From Erwinia rhapontici (GTDB taxonomy: Bacteria; Pseudomonadota; Gammaproteobacteria; Enterobacterales; Enterobacteriaceae): a stretch of DNA of 64,000 nt. Positions 55,271 to 63,733 of this stretch are shown here, piece after piece. The notes under the pieces are model-generated. The model was not told the origin of the DNA and did no database searches. It was given only the letters and a program-made list of their open reading frames with translations. The stretch lies in assembly GCF_012271765.1 (NCBI RefSeq), contig NZ_VRKO01000016.1, positions 248,001-312,000 of the forward strand, given 5' to 3'. The translations under genes were made by a program, and so were the position numbers. The number at the start of each line of letters is the position of its first letter. The stretch's first letter is position 1.

Positions 55271-56422
55271 TTAATGAGAACCTGCCGCTGTTTTTTTTAT
55301 CAGTCGGCCAATATTTTCGCAGGTGCGTTCCATATTGGTTGTGCCTTCCTGCAACAGCGATTCTATTGCCGCCGCGTGCGGGATAATGCCAAAAATAGCA
55401 TCAATGCCAGCGTCATACAGCGCGCCGACATCATCGCCAATACTGCCAGCAACTGCAATGACCGGAACCTGATGTTGTCTGGCGGTCTGTGCTACACCGA
55501 AAGGCGTTTTACCAAAACGTGTCTGGAAGTCGATGCGGCCTTCCCCGGTAAAGCAGTAATCAGCCCCGGCCAACTTCGCGCTCAGACCACTGTACTCAAC
55601 CACGATTTCAATACCTTTACGCAGCGTACAGTGGGTGAAGGCCATCAGCCCGGCGCCCAGCCCTCCCGCGGCTCCGGCTCCTGGCGTTGCTGCCACTTCG
55701 TAGCCGAGTTGCTGCGAGATAACGTCAGCATAATGAGCGAGGTGATGGTCGAGGGTGGCGACCATCTCAGGTGTTGCCCCTTTTTGCGGACCAAACACCG
55801 CCGATGCACCCTGCGGACCGCATAGCGGGTTGGTGACATCACAGGCCACCTGAATATCTACCTCTGCCAGTCGGCTGTCCAGCCCGGAAATATCAATGCG
55901 GTGTAAATCACCCAGTGCGCCGCCACCGGGCGCTAAACGTTCACCCTGTTTATCAAAGAAACGCACGCCCAGCGCTTCTGCCATTCCGGCCCCGCCGTCA
56001 TTGGTGGCACTGCCGCCGATGCCCAGAATGATCTTCCTGATGCCTTTATCCAGGCAGGTGCGGATCAGTTCCCCGGTGCCCCAGGTGGTGGTCAGCAAAG
56101 GATTTTTAGTGTGCTGGTTAACGTAATGGATGCCGCTGGCCGAGGCCATCTCAATCACCGCAATGTCGCCACCGCCCATAATGCCGTAGCAGCCTTCCAC
56201 CGGGGTACCCAGCGGGCCGGTCACCTGTAGCGTGAATATCTCACCCCCCGTGGCATCAATCAGTGACTGAGTAGTGCCTTCGCCGCCGTCCGCCATCGGA
56301 ACGTGAATATAGTTGGCATCAGGAAACACGCGCTTCAGCCCGGCCTCCATCGCGAGGCAAACCTGCTTCGCCGTCATGCTCTCTTTGAAGGAGTCGGGTG
56401 CTAATACAAACGTCTTGTTCAT
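55271..56422 (-). CDS. garK: Glycerate 2-kinase
   Basis: This 383-residue type-I glycerate kinase (GarK/GlxK family) makes 2-phosphoglycerate from D-glycerate. Motifs: FVLAPDSFKESMTAKQVCLAMEAGLKRV, PMADGGEGTTQSLI, GIGGSATNDGGAGMAEALG, and DYCFTGEGRIDFQTRFGKTPFGVA. The ATG at 56422 gives the family N terminus MNKTFVLAPDSFK; nine upstream codons in frame are rejected. It starts 16 bp after the permease gene. Confidence 0.94.
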   Translation of the reverse strand: MNKTFVLAPDSFKESMTAKQVCLAMEAGLKRVFPDANYIHVPMADGGEGTTQSLIDATGGEIFTLQVTGPLGTPVEGCYGIMGGGDIAVIEMASASGIHYVNQHTKNPLLTTTWGTGELIRTCLDKGIRKIILGIGGSATNDGGAGMAEALGVRFFDKQGERLAPGGGALGDLHRIDISGLDSRLAEVDIQVACDVTNPLCGPQGASAVFGPQKGATPEMVATLDHHLAHYADVISQQLGYEVAATPGAGAAGGLGAGLMAFTHCTLRKGIEIVVEYSGLSAKLAGADYCFTGEGRIDFQTRFGKTPFGVAQTARQHQVPVIAVAGSIGDDVGALYDAGIDAIFGIIPHAAAIESLLQEGTTNMERTCENIGRLIKKTAAGSH

Positions 56423-56438
56423 AATGGGTTGCCTTATA

Positions 56439-57752
56439 TTAACGAGCAAAGCCGTAGAGAAGAGTCGCGACCAGCGTCATGGTTCCGCCCACCATTGCCT
56501 CATAAGGCAGTAGCGCCATACGTTGTCTGATGCTCATATTCATGCTCTGGGCCGTCACGTGGAAGTAGTTTCCCTGTGGTAATGAGTCAATCACGGTGGC
56601 GCCGGTGTGCACCATCACCGCAGAGGCAATCGGCGCCATGCCAATATTAGTGATCGTATGGCCGAAGGTGCTGGTGGCGAGGATCACCCCGGTGGAGGTC
56701 GACGCTGTGGCACCCGCCATCAGGATGCCGGAAATCGGGGCGAGGAAAGTGCCGGAAATCCCCATCATATCGATCAGTTGCACCACCTGGGTGGAGAGGT
56801 CTGATGCGGCAATCAGTCCAGCGATCGCCCCGGCACCGATCAGAATCAGCACGGTGGCGGTCATTTTTTCCAACCCGGACGTAGTATAGGCCAGCATTTT
56901 CTCTTTTTTGCCCATTGCCAGCAGTCCGACGAAACCGGCCACTGGCAACACGTACATGGCATCCAGTTTGAAGGCGGTCAGCGCGCTGAGATGGAAGATC
57001 GAACCTATCGGGTTGACCATCAGCAGGATCACGGCCAGCAGCGGAGCAACCACGGCTTTACCCAGCGTTGGGTACTGCTTATCGCCGGATGCATTGCCTT
57101 TGCCATAGGCTGCCGCGGCTTCAGCATCCGATACGTTGATACCTTTATTTCTCAGCAGTGAGGCGACAAGCACCGTCATCAGCAGGCCGCACAGGGCCGG
57201 AATAAAACCGGCAATCATCACATCGCTAAGATTAATATGGAAACCATTAGCGGCAGCAATGGCGTTGGGGTTGGGCGAAATAATATTTCCCGCTTTCCCT
57301 CCGCCAGATAAGGCCAGCAATAAAGCAATTTTCGATATGCCGATTTTATTACCGACGGAGAGCGCAATTGGTGCAACAATTAACACCGCCACCGGAATAA
57401 AGACACCAACGGCGGTAATAATCATGGTAGCCAGTGCCAGCGAAATAATCGCTTTGCTCTCACCCATTCTTTTCACAATCGCCTGGGCGATGGTTTCCGC
57501 TGCGCCGGACTCCATCATGACTCCAGCCAGCACCCCGGCCGCAAGGACGCGGATCACTGTGCCCATCACGCTCTGCGTGCCGGATGTCAGCAATGAAATC
57601 GTCTGCTCCAGGCTGCCGCCACCGATAAATGAGCCGATAATAGCACCGAAAAACAGTGAGTAAACAGGGTTGGTTTTTTTCAGAATAAGAAAAATGGCAA
57701 TAAACAGACCTGCCAGCGCCCCATACCAGGCAAGGGGTTCGGAAATAGGCAT
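56439..57752 (-). CDS. GntP-family permease, probable glycerate transporter
   Basis: This 437-residue GntP-family H+ symporter has about twelve helices. Family motifs include VSGGGKAGNIISPNPNAIAAANGFHINL (here LSGGGKAGN...) and GATASTSTGVILATSTFGHTI. GntP proteins carry gluconate and other short sugar acids. As the first gene of an operon with glycerate kinase, glycerate is the most likely substrate, though gluconate is not excluded. AGAGGTGACAAA precedes the ATG. The 275 bp upstream are AT-rich and should contain the operon promoter; I see no clear operator. Confidence 0.87.
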   Translation of the reverse strand: MPISEPLAWYGALAGLFIAIFLILKKTNPVYSLFFGAIIGSFIGGGSLEQTISLLTSGTQSVMGTVIRVLAAGVLAGVMMESGAAETIAQAIVKRMGESKAIISLALATMIITAVGVFIPVAVLIVAPIALSVGNKIGISKIALLLALSGGGKAGNIISPNPNAIAAANGFHINLSDVMIAGFIPALCGLLMTVLVASLLRNKGINVSDAEAAAAYGKGNASGDKQYPTLGKAVVAPLLAVILLMVNPIGSIFHLSALTAFKLDAMYVLPVAGFVGLLAMGKKEKMLAYTTSGLEKMTATVLILIGAGAIAGLIAASDLSTQVVQLIDMMGISGTFLAPISGILMAGATASTSTGVILATSTFGHTITNIGMAPIASAVMVHTGATVIDSLPQGNYFHVTAQSMNMSIRQRMALLPYEAMVGGTMTLVATLLYGFAR

Positions 57753-58027
57753 TTTGTCACCTCTATATTATTATCATTGACGATAGGGTACAGCTATCCC
57801 TGAGTTGTTTTTTATAATGTCCGAACAGGTGTTATAAATTTTTTTTATTTTCATTGTAAGTGTTAAATAATAAATTTCGCCTCGCGTAATATTCAGTGAG
57901 AATATTCTAAGGCTTATTGTAGAGTGACGCTATGTGCGTTTACCCAAATAACCGGGGGAATAAAAGGAAAGAGTTGGGCGATCGCCCAGGAGCAAGAGAG
58001 GTTTATCACAGGTTCAGGGTGGAGGAA

Positions 58028-58729
58028 TTACAGGGCCAGCTTGAAATGTCTGTTCAGCATCATCCTGCCTTTCGGGGTGATCGTGACCATCCGGTAACCC
58101 GGCGTACGGACAAACCATCCCTGCGCTTCGCCGTGCTGGAAAAAAGCGGCACCGATATAGCCACCAAGATGAAATCGTCGCTCACTCCAGTCCAGGCAGG
58201 CGCAGCAGTGTTTCCTCCGGGTACCGGCATCGGGTTCAATCCCCAGTTCAGTCAGGTGTCGTCTGCCGGTATCGGTCAGCGCAGCGCCATCTGCCGTTAT
58301 CCACTGTGCATCGCGCATTGCGTCATAGATCTGTACCGCGACTTCCCCCGCCAGATGGTCGTAACAGGTGCGGGCATAACGCATATCGGCGGGCGTGCTG
58401 GGTTCTGGTGCCGCAACACGCCGCCATGACACTCCCATCATGGTTTCGATCAGCTGCGCAATATCGCCACCGGCCAGCCGGTAATAACGGTGCCGCCCCT
58501 GGGACAGGCAGGAAATCAGACGGCTTTGCACCAGACGTGCCAGATGCGCGCTGGCGGTGGAAGAAGCAACGCCCGCCACGGCACTCAGCTCTGTCGCCGT
58601 CCAGGCGCGCCCGTCCATTAAGGCGCAGAGTATTTTAACCCGGGAGGTATCCGCCAGGGCCGCCGCGACGGCGACCATGGAAAACGCCAGCACATCCTCA
58701 TTGTCGGTCGTTATCGTCTGTTTGTGCAT
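58028..58729 (-). CDS. ArsR-family transcriptional regulator
   Basis: This 233-residue protein has an ArsR winged helix at its N terminus (AVAAALADTSRVKILCALMDGRAWTATELSAVAGVASSTASAHLARLVQSRLISCLSQGRHRYYRL). A C-terminal extension of about 130 residues contains ARTCYDHLAGEVAVQIYDAM and CCACLDWSERRFHLGGYIGAAFF. The CCAC cysteines might bind a metal or sense a thiol or oxidant. It begins 2 bp after the ACT-domain gene, so it is the last gene of a three-gene operon that it may repress. Confidence 0.85.
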   Translation of the reverse strand: MHKQTITTDNEDVLAFSMVAVAAALADTSRVKILCALMDGRAWTATELSAVAGVASSTASAHLARLVQSRLISCLSQGRHRYYRLAGGDIAQLIETMMGVSWRRVAAPEPSTPADMRYARTCYDHLAGEVAVQIYDAMRDAQWITADGAALTDTGRRHLTELGIEPDAGTRRKHCCACLDWSERRFHLGGYIGAAFFQHGEAQGWFVRTPGYRMVTITPKGRMMLNRHFKLAL

Positions 58730-58731
58730 GG

Positions 58732-59124
58732 TTACTCAGGCACTAAGGCCCATTGTTTGGTAGCGCGTTCGGCAGCAGCGGGGTTGTCCGTCACCAGAAT
58801 TAACTGATTCGCATGATCGCTGTACTGCGTCAGGATCGAAATCCCGGCGTCTGCCAGTGCGGTTGCGATCTCGCCCAGTTCACCCGGGCGCGCCTGCTTC
58901 AGCTTGCGGATCAGCGGCTGGCAGACATTCTGAACCTGAAACCCTTCTGCCTCAAGCACAGCCCGCGCCCGCTTGCCTTCGACCACCAGAAAGTGTGCAT
59001 GACTGTGTTCACCTGCGCTAAAGACACCACCGCCTTCCAGGCCGATACCCTGACGGCCTAACAGGCTCGCCAGCGCGGCCAGCGCACCGGGAACATTGGG
59101 TAACAGGATATGGATATCAAACAT
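58732..59124 (-). CDS. ACT-domain protein
   Basis: This 130-residue protein begins MFDIHILLPNVPGALAALASLLGRQGIGLEGGGVF, an ACT-like beta-alpha-beta start with the conserved NVPGALA turn. A second ACT-like unit follows (RPGELGEIATALADAGISILTQYSDHANQLILVTDN). Such proteins usually bind amino acids and act as sensors. Its start overlaps the end of the ABM gene by 8 bp. The in-frame extension upstream of 59124 has no family features. Confidence 0.82.
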   Translation of the reverse strand: MFDIHILLPNVPGALAALASLLGRQGIGLEGGGVFSAGEHSHAHFLVVEGKRARAVLEAEGFQVQNVCQPLIRKLKQARPGELGEIATALADAGISILTQYSDHANQLILVTDNPAAAERATKQWALVPE

Positions 59125-59440
59125 GGTGTTGTCCTTTATTTTCTGATGAGTAATCCCGCAGTACCCCGGCAATGCGGATGCGGTAGAAGGAAAAAAGGTG
59201 GCGGCGTCCTTCAGCCTGGGCCGCCTGGTGGTGGGCATTCTGTTTCCAGGCCAGTACGGCGTCTTCGTCGCGCCACCATGAAAGCGACAGGATCTTGCCG
59301 TCGTCGGCCAGGCTACGAAAACGTTCAATGGCAATAAAACCATCAATATCTGCCAGCAGAGGTTTCAGTTCAGCGGCAAGTTGCAGGTAACGCGTTTGCC
59401 CGTCAGGGCTTATCTCGGCTTCAAAAAGAACGGCGATCAT
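59117..59440 (-). CDS. Antibiotic biosynthesis monooxygenase (ABM) domain protein
   Basis: This 107-residue protein has the dimeric alpha/beta-barrel ABM fold: MIAVLFEAEISPDGQTRYLQLAAELKPLLADIDGFIAIERF, then ILSLSWWRDEDAVLAWKQNAHHQAAQAEGRR. Members act as small cofactor-free oxygenases or haem-binding proteins. The ATG at 59440 is used; ten residues further upstream are not conserved in the family. It is the first gene of the ABM-ACT-ArsR operon. Its substrate is unknown. Confidence 0.85.
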   Translation of the reverse strand: MIAVLFEAEISPDGQTRYLQLAAELKPLLADIDGFIAIERFRSLADDGKILSLSWWRDEDAVLAWKQNAHHQAAQAEGRRHLFSFYRIRIAGVLRDYSSENKGQHHV

Positions 59441-59571
59441 CAGTGCACTCTCTTGCAGGGGGAGAGGCAACTTTACTGATCTAAAAAAACAACACTTCGC
59501 TGGAGAACGAAATATGGAGGGGGAACTTGCGCAGCGCTATCCGGTGTTTTGAGAGCGCTGCGCAGAAGGGA

Positions 59572-60360
59572 CTAGAGTCGGGCAATACGCAGCAAGTCGT
59601 CTTTAGCGCCTGGCGCTACGGCCAGCACCGGGGCACCACGCAGCAGGTGCTCACCGGCGGTGTTAAACGTGTGGGTCCAGCCGCCTGCCTCATTGACCAG
59701 GCAGTAACCCGCCAGGCAATCCCACGCGTGCATATGGGGTTCGTAATAGCCCACCAGACGCCCGGCGGCAACGTATGCCAGCATCATGGCCCCCGATCCG
59801 TTGCGGAAGAAGTTGCCGCCTGCGGCGGTGATCCCGGCGGCAATCTCACCTACGCGTTCCGGGGTAACATAGCTGTTAGCACCGAAGCCGGTGACGTGGT
59901 TCTGCATGGTGCGTGCCGGATCAACCTGCAACGGTTTGCCATTCAGCGTTGCGCCCTGGCCGCGTGCAGACACAAAGCACTCCTGCTGGCACGGTGCCAT
60001 GATCACGCCAATGACCGGCTGCCCTTCGTGGATCACGGCAATCGATACGCACCAGTTCGGCATACCGTTAACAAACGGGCTGGTACCATCAATCGGGTCC
60101 ACCACCCAGGTGAAACCTGAGCTGCCCGCCTGCAAGCCGAACTCTTCACCGAGAAAACCGTCATCCGGGAATGCCTGAGCAATCTGCCCGTTAATCAGCA
60201 TTTCCACTTCGCGGTCGGCGATCGAGACCACGTCCTGCGCATCTCGCTTGGTTTCAATCACCAGCGTTTCACGGCGATGAAAATAATCGAGCGCTTTGGC
60301 GCCGGCTTCTCGTGCTACCTGTTCCGCCAGTCTCAGCCGGCGGGAAATGTCTTCACTCAT
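59572..60360 (-). CDS. Inositol-monophosphatase-family sugar phosphatase
   Basis: This 262-residue phosphatase has the family metal sites: FLGEEFG (GEE), WVVDPIDGTSPFVNGMPNWCVSIAV (DPIDGT) and the C-terminal HAWDCLAGYCLVNEAGG (WDxxAG). It is 22 bp downstream of an AfuC-like ATPase gene on the same strand. If the transporter imports hexose phosphates, this enzyme could dephosphorylate them. A histidinol-phosphatase or CysQ-like role is a less likely alternative. Confidence 0.88.
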   Translation of the reverse strand: MSEDISRRLRLAEQVAREAGAKALDYFHRRETLVIETKRDAQDVVSIADREVEMLINGQIAQAFPDDGFLGEEFGLQAGSSGFTWVVDPIDGTSPFVNGMPNWCVSIAVIHEGQPVIGVIMAPCQQECFVSARGQGATLNGKPLQVDPARTMQNHVTGFGANSYVTPERVGEIAAGITAAGGNFFRNGSGAMMLAYVAAGRLVGYYEPHMHAWDCLAGYCLVNEAGGWTHTFNTAGEHLLRGAPVLAVAPGAKDDLLRIARL

Positions 60361-60382
60361 GTTCAGTCCTTATTAATGGGGA

Positions 60383-61444
60383 TCACTGGGCAATCAGCGC
60401 CAGTCCCTGAGGTTTGAAATCCACGAATACGCGGCTGCCCGGCGCCAGCTGGCTTTCCATCTGCACATCGACAATAAACAGCGCACCCAGCGCCGTCTGC
60501 ACTTCATATTCGATGTGGTCCCCCAGCCAGGTGCTGTGGGTGACTTCACCGTTTAGTGCGCCTGCCGGTTCAGTGCGCAGCGTAATAAACTGCGGTCGCA
60601 CCGAGAGCTGCGCGGCACCGGGGCGGGCGTAAGCGCCGGGTACGCGATATTCACGATTGCCCAGTGCGATCACCGCTTCGCTGTCTTCCACCCGGCGGAT
60701 ATCGCAGGGCAGGATATTGGCCTCGCCCATAAAGTCGGCGATAAATACCGACGCCGGTGACTGATACAGCTCCTGCGGTGCACCCTGTTGGGCAATATGC
60801 CCTTCTTTCATGACAATAATCTTATCGGAGACGGCAAGCGCCTCTTCCTGATCGTGAGTCACGTATACGGCCGTAAAGCCCAGCCGCTGTTGCAGATCGC
60901 GGATTTCAGTGCGCACACGGCGGCGCAGGCGTTCATCGAGGTTGGAGAGCGGTTCATCCAGCAGCAACACCTGCGGCTCCAGCACCAGCGCACGTGCTAC
61001 GGCAATACGCTGCTGCTGCCCGCCGGACAGCTCCGCCGGAAGGCGCTGGCCCATATTCTCCAGGCCGACCAGCTTCATCCCTTCGCGGGCACGATCCTGC
61101 GCTTCTTTTTTCGACATTCCGCCGGAGAGCAGGCCGTACATCACGTTATCCAGTGCGCTCATATGCGGGAACAGGGCGTAGGACTGAAACACCATCGCCA
61201 CATCACGTTCGTTAGCGGGTAGATGTGTCACATCTTTACCGCCAATCAGAATACGCCCGGAGGTCGGGTGTTCCAGTCCTGCCAGCAGGCGCAGGGTGGT
61301 GGTTTTGCCACAGCCGCTGGGGCCGAGCAGGGTCACCAGCGTGCCCGGTTCAACCGTCAGCGATAAGTTGGGCAGGGCGTTGAAATCGGCAAACTGTTTG
61401 GTGACGTTCTCAAACACCACCGAGCCGGAACGAATGGTCGTCAT
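60383..61444 (-). CDS. afuC: ABC transporter ATPase, AfuC/PotA-like
   Basis: This 353-residue ATPase has Walker A GPSGCGKTT, the Q-loop VFQSYALFPHMSALDNVMYGL, signature LSGGQQQRIAVARAL, Walker B VLLLDEPLSNLDE and switch VTHDQEEAL. A C-terminal TOBE domain follows (REYRVPGAYARPGAAQLSVRPQFITLR). Its start overlaps the permease stop (ATGA). The arrangement (binding protein, fused permease, ATPase, phosphatase) resembles AfuABC, which imports phosphorylated hexoses; a ferric or phosphonate importer is the alternative. Confidence 0.82.
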   Translation of the reverse strand: MTTIRSGSVVFENVTKQFADFNALPNLSLTVEPGTLVTLLGPSGCGKTTTLRLLAGLEHPTSGRILIGGKDVTHLPANERDVAMVFQSYALFPHMSALDNVMYGLLSGGMSKKEAQDRAREGMKLVGLENMGQRLPAELSGGQQQRIAVARALVLEPQVLLLDEPLSNLDERLRRRVRTEIRDLQQRLGFTAVYVTHDQEEALAVSDKIIVMKEGHIAQQGAPQELYQSPASVFIADFMGEANILPCDIRRVEDSEAVIALGNREYRVPGAYARPGAAQLSVRPQFITLRTEPAGALNGEVTHSTWLGDHIEYEVQTALGALFIVDVQMESQLAPGSRVFVDFKPQGLALIAQ

Positions 61445-63675
61445 ACGGCACTCTCCTGATGTAATGCCGGTGGTGGAGCCACCGGTGCTGTGGCAATGCG
61501 GGTAGCGCGGCGCAGGCGGCGTTCACCGACCAGCAGCTGGAAGGTGAGGATCACCGCCAGCATCACCACAATAAGGACGGAGGAGTAAGCGATAGCGACG
61601 CCGTATTCCCCGTTTTCGACCAGCCCGACGATATAAGAGGTGGCCATGTTGTACTGGGCGCTGACAAGGAAAATGACGGCGCTGATGGAGGTGATCGCCC
61701 GCACAAAGGCGTAGACCAGTGCGGCGCTGATCGCCGGTTTCAGCAGTGGCAGGATTACTTTGCGTAGCGTGCGGAAACTGCTGGCCCCTAATGTTAATGA
61801 GGCTTCATCCAGGCTGCGGTCGAGCTGGCTCATGGCGGCAATTCCCCCGCGAACGCCAACCGGCATATTGCGGAAAACAAAGCAGGCGACAAGGATCAGC
61901 GCTGTACCGGTGATCTCCAGCGGCGGCAGGTTGTACGCCATGATATAGCTGACACCAATGACGGTGCCGGGAATGGCAAAACTGAGCATCAGCATAAATT
62001 CAAAGGTCGAACGCCCGGCAAACTTCTGCCGTACGATCAGCCAGGCGGTCAGCAGGCCGACAATGGCCGTCAGCGGAGCCGCAATCAGCGCAATTTCCAT
62101 GGTGGTCCAGAACGAGTTCCAGGCCACGCCGGTCCACACCATCTGGCCCTCGTTCCAGTGGAAGCCGAACGCGCGGGCGTAGTGCGCCAGCGTCAGGCTG
62201 CTGTCCAGGCCCCACGACTGTACAAATCCACCAATCAGGATCATGCCGTAGATCACCAGCGTGAACAGGCCCCACGGGATCACCAGTGCGTAAACACCGT
62301 AACGCAGGCCTCGCGGCAGACCGCAGTGCTGACCGGAGTCGCCTTTGCCGGTGACGGTGGCAAAGTTTTTACCCGACAGCCACAGTCGCTGGAGAATAAA
62401 GGCGCTGAGGGTAAAGCACAGCAGGATGATCGCCAGCACCGCTGCCCGGCTCGGGTCGTTTTGCGCCCCGACCACCGAGAAGAAGATCTCGGTCGAGAGC
62501 ACGCCGTGGCTGCCACCCAGCACCATCGGGTTGCCGAAGTCCGCCATACTTTCGATAAAGCTGATCAGGAACGCATTCGCCAGGCCCGGTGCCATCAGCG
62601 GCAGCGAGACGTAGCGGAAGGTGCGCCAGCGGTTAGCGCGCAGCGTTTGCGAGGCTTCTTCCAGTGACGGACTGACGCCTTCAACCACACCAATCAGCAC
62701 CAGGAAGGCAATCGGCGTGAAAGAGAGAACCTGGGCTATCCAGATCCCGGTCAGACCATACAGCCAGCGGCCTGGCTCAATACCAAACACCGTTGCGAGC
62801 AGTTCTGTCACGACGCCTGCACGGCCAAACAGCAGCATCAGCGCCAGGCCAATAACAAACGGCGGCGTGATGATCGGCAGCACGGTCAGCATGCGCAGCG
62901 CTTTCTTAAACGGCAGCGGCGTGCGGGTCGCCGCCAGCGCAAAGGCCAGACCCAGCAGGGTAGAGCCAGAGGCGGTCATCAGTGCCAGCCACAGGGTACG
63001 CCAGGCCGTGCCGCAGCCTCCGCTGCCGTTCAGGCAGCCGAGGCTCCAGATAGCCGGGTCCTGAATATTGGCGATCATGCCATCCGGTTTAAAGGAACCG
63101 TCCACATCCTGTACGGAGGCGACAAACATACTGAGCACCGGGTACAGCACGAAGGTGGTCACCAGGGCTACCAGCAGTACAATTGCCGCCACCACAAAGG
63201 CATCACCGCGCAGCACGCCGCGTTCTGCCAGCGCAAAGGAGAACAGCAGCAGGAAAGTGGTCAGAAGCAGGATCGCCCCTGCGCCAAAAGCAGGCTGGCC
63301 GTCGCTGAGTGCGCCGAACAGCTGTTCGCTCCACTGCCAGTTCCAGCCTGTGTAACCAATCGCATGGCCTTCAAACAGCAAAAACAGGACGCCAAAGATA
63401 CTGGCCCCCATCAGTAACCAGGAGCGGCGATTGCCCACGGGCAGTAAGCGCGCCAGGGCGCAGATCAGTAGCATCAGCACGGCAATAGTCAGCCAGGGAC
63501 GCTGGAACTGGGCAATCTGCCATAGCGCCGGGGCCGTTTCGCGATCCTGCCAGAGTGTTGTCAGCCAGCCGAAGTCGAAAAATCCGGCTTCCAGGCTGTA
63601 CCAGGGCAGCAGCAGGATGGCAAGTGCGCCCAGCACGAAAGCCCCGTCCAGGCGGCGGTTTTGAGCATTCATCAT
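61441..63675 (-). CDS. afuB: Fused two-domain ABC permease, AfuB-like
   Basis: This 744-residue permease contains two transport domains in one chain. The EAA loops are visible as SPSLEEASQTLRANRWRTFRYVSLPLMAPGL (about residues 336-366) and DRSLDEASLTLGASSFRTLRKVILPLLKPAI (about 615-645). The N-terminal ~200 residues add several membrane helices. FbpB/AfuB proteins of iron- or hexose-phosphate importers are fused in the same way. The start is ATG at 63675 or 63672. Confidence 0.86.
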   Translation of the reverse strand: MMNAQNRRLDGAFVLGALAILLLPWYSLEAGFFDFGWLTTLWQDRETAPALWQIAQFQRPWLTIAVLMLLICALARLLPVGNRRSWLLMGASIFGVLFLLFEGHAIGYTGWNWQWSEQLFGALSDGQPAFGAGAILLLTTFLLLFSFALAERGVLRGDAFVVAAIVLLVALVTTFVLYPVLSMFVASVQDVDGSFKPDGMIANIQDPAIWSLGCLNGSGGCGTAWRTLWLALMTASGSTLLGLAFALAATRTPLPFKKALRMLTVLPIITPPFVIGLALMLLFGRAGVVTELLATVFGIEPGRWLYGLTGIWIAQVLSFTPIAFLVLIGVVEGVSPSLEEASQTLRANRWRTFRYVSLPLMAPGLANAFLISFIESMADFGNPMVLGGSHGVLSTEIFFSVVGAQNDPSRAAVLAIILLCFTLSAFILQRLWLSGKNFATVTGKGDSGQHCGLPRGLRYGVYALVIPWGLFTLVIYGMILIGGFVQSWGLDSSLTLAHYARAFGFHWNEGQMVWTGVAWNSFWTTMEIALIAAPLTAIVGLLTAWLIVRQKFAGRSTFEFMLMLSFAIPGTVIGVSYIMAYNLPPLEITGTALILVACFVFRNMPVGVRGGIAAMSQLDRSLDEASLTLGASSFRTLRKVILPLLKPAISAALVYAFVRAITSISAVIFLVSAQYNMATSYIVGLVENGEYGVAIAYSSVLIVVMLAVILTFQLLVGERRLRRATRIATAPVAPPPALHQESAV

Positions 63676-63698
63676 AACCTCGATCGTTTATGATCCGG

Positions 63699-63718
63699 CC
63701 TCCCGCACGGGCGGGAGG
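63699..63718. other. Intercistronic hairpin between binding-protein and permease genes
   Basis: CCTCCCGC and GCGGGAGG form a perfect 8-bp stem around ACGG. There is no T tract on the minus strand. It is a likely mRNA-stabilising or partial-termination hairpin that keeps the binding protein more abundant than the permease. Confidence 0.6.
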
Positions 63719-63733
63719 GGAAGGGAGGAAGAA

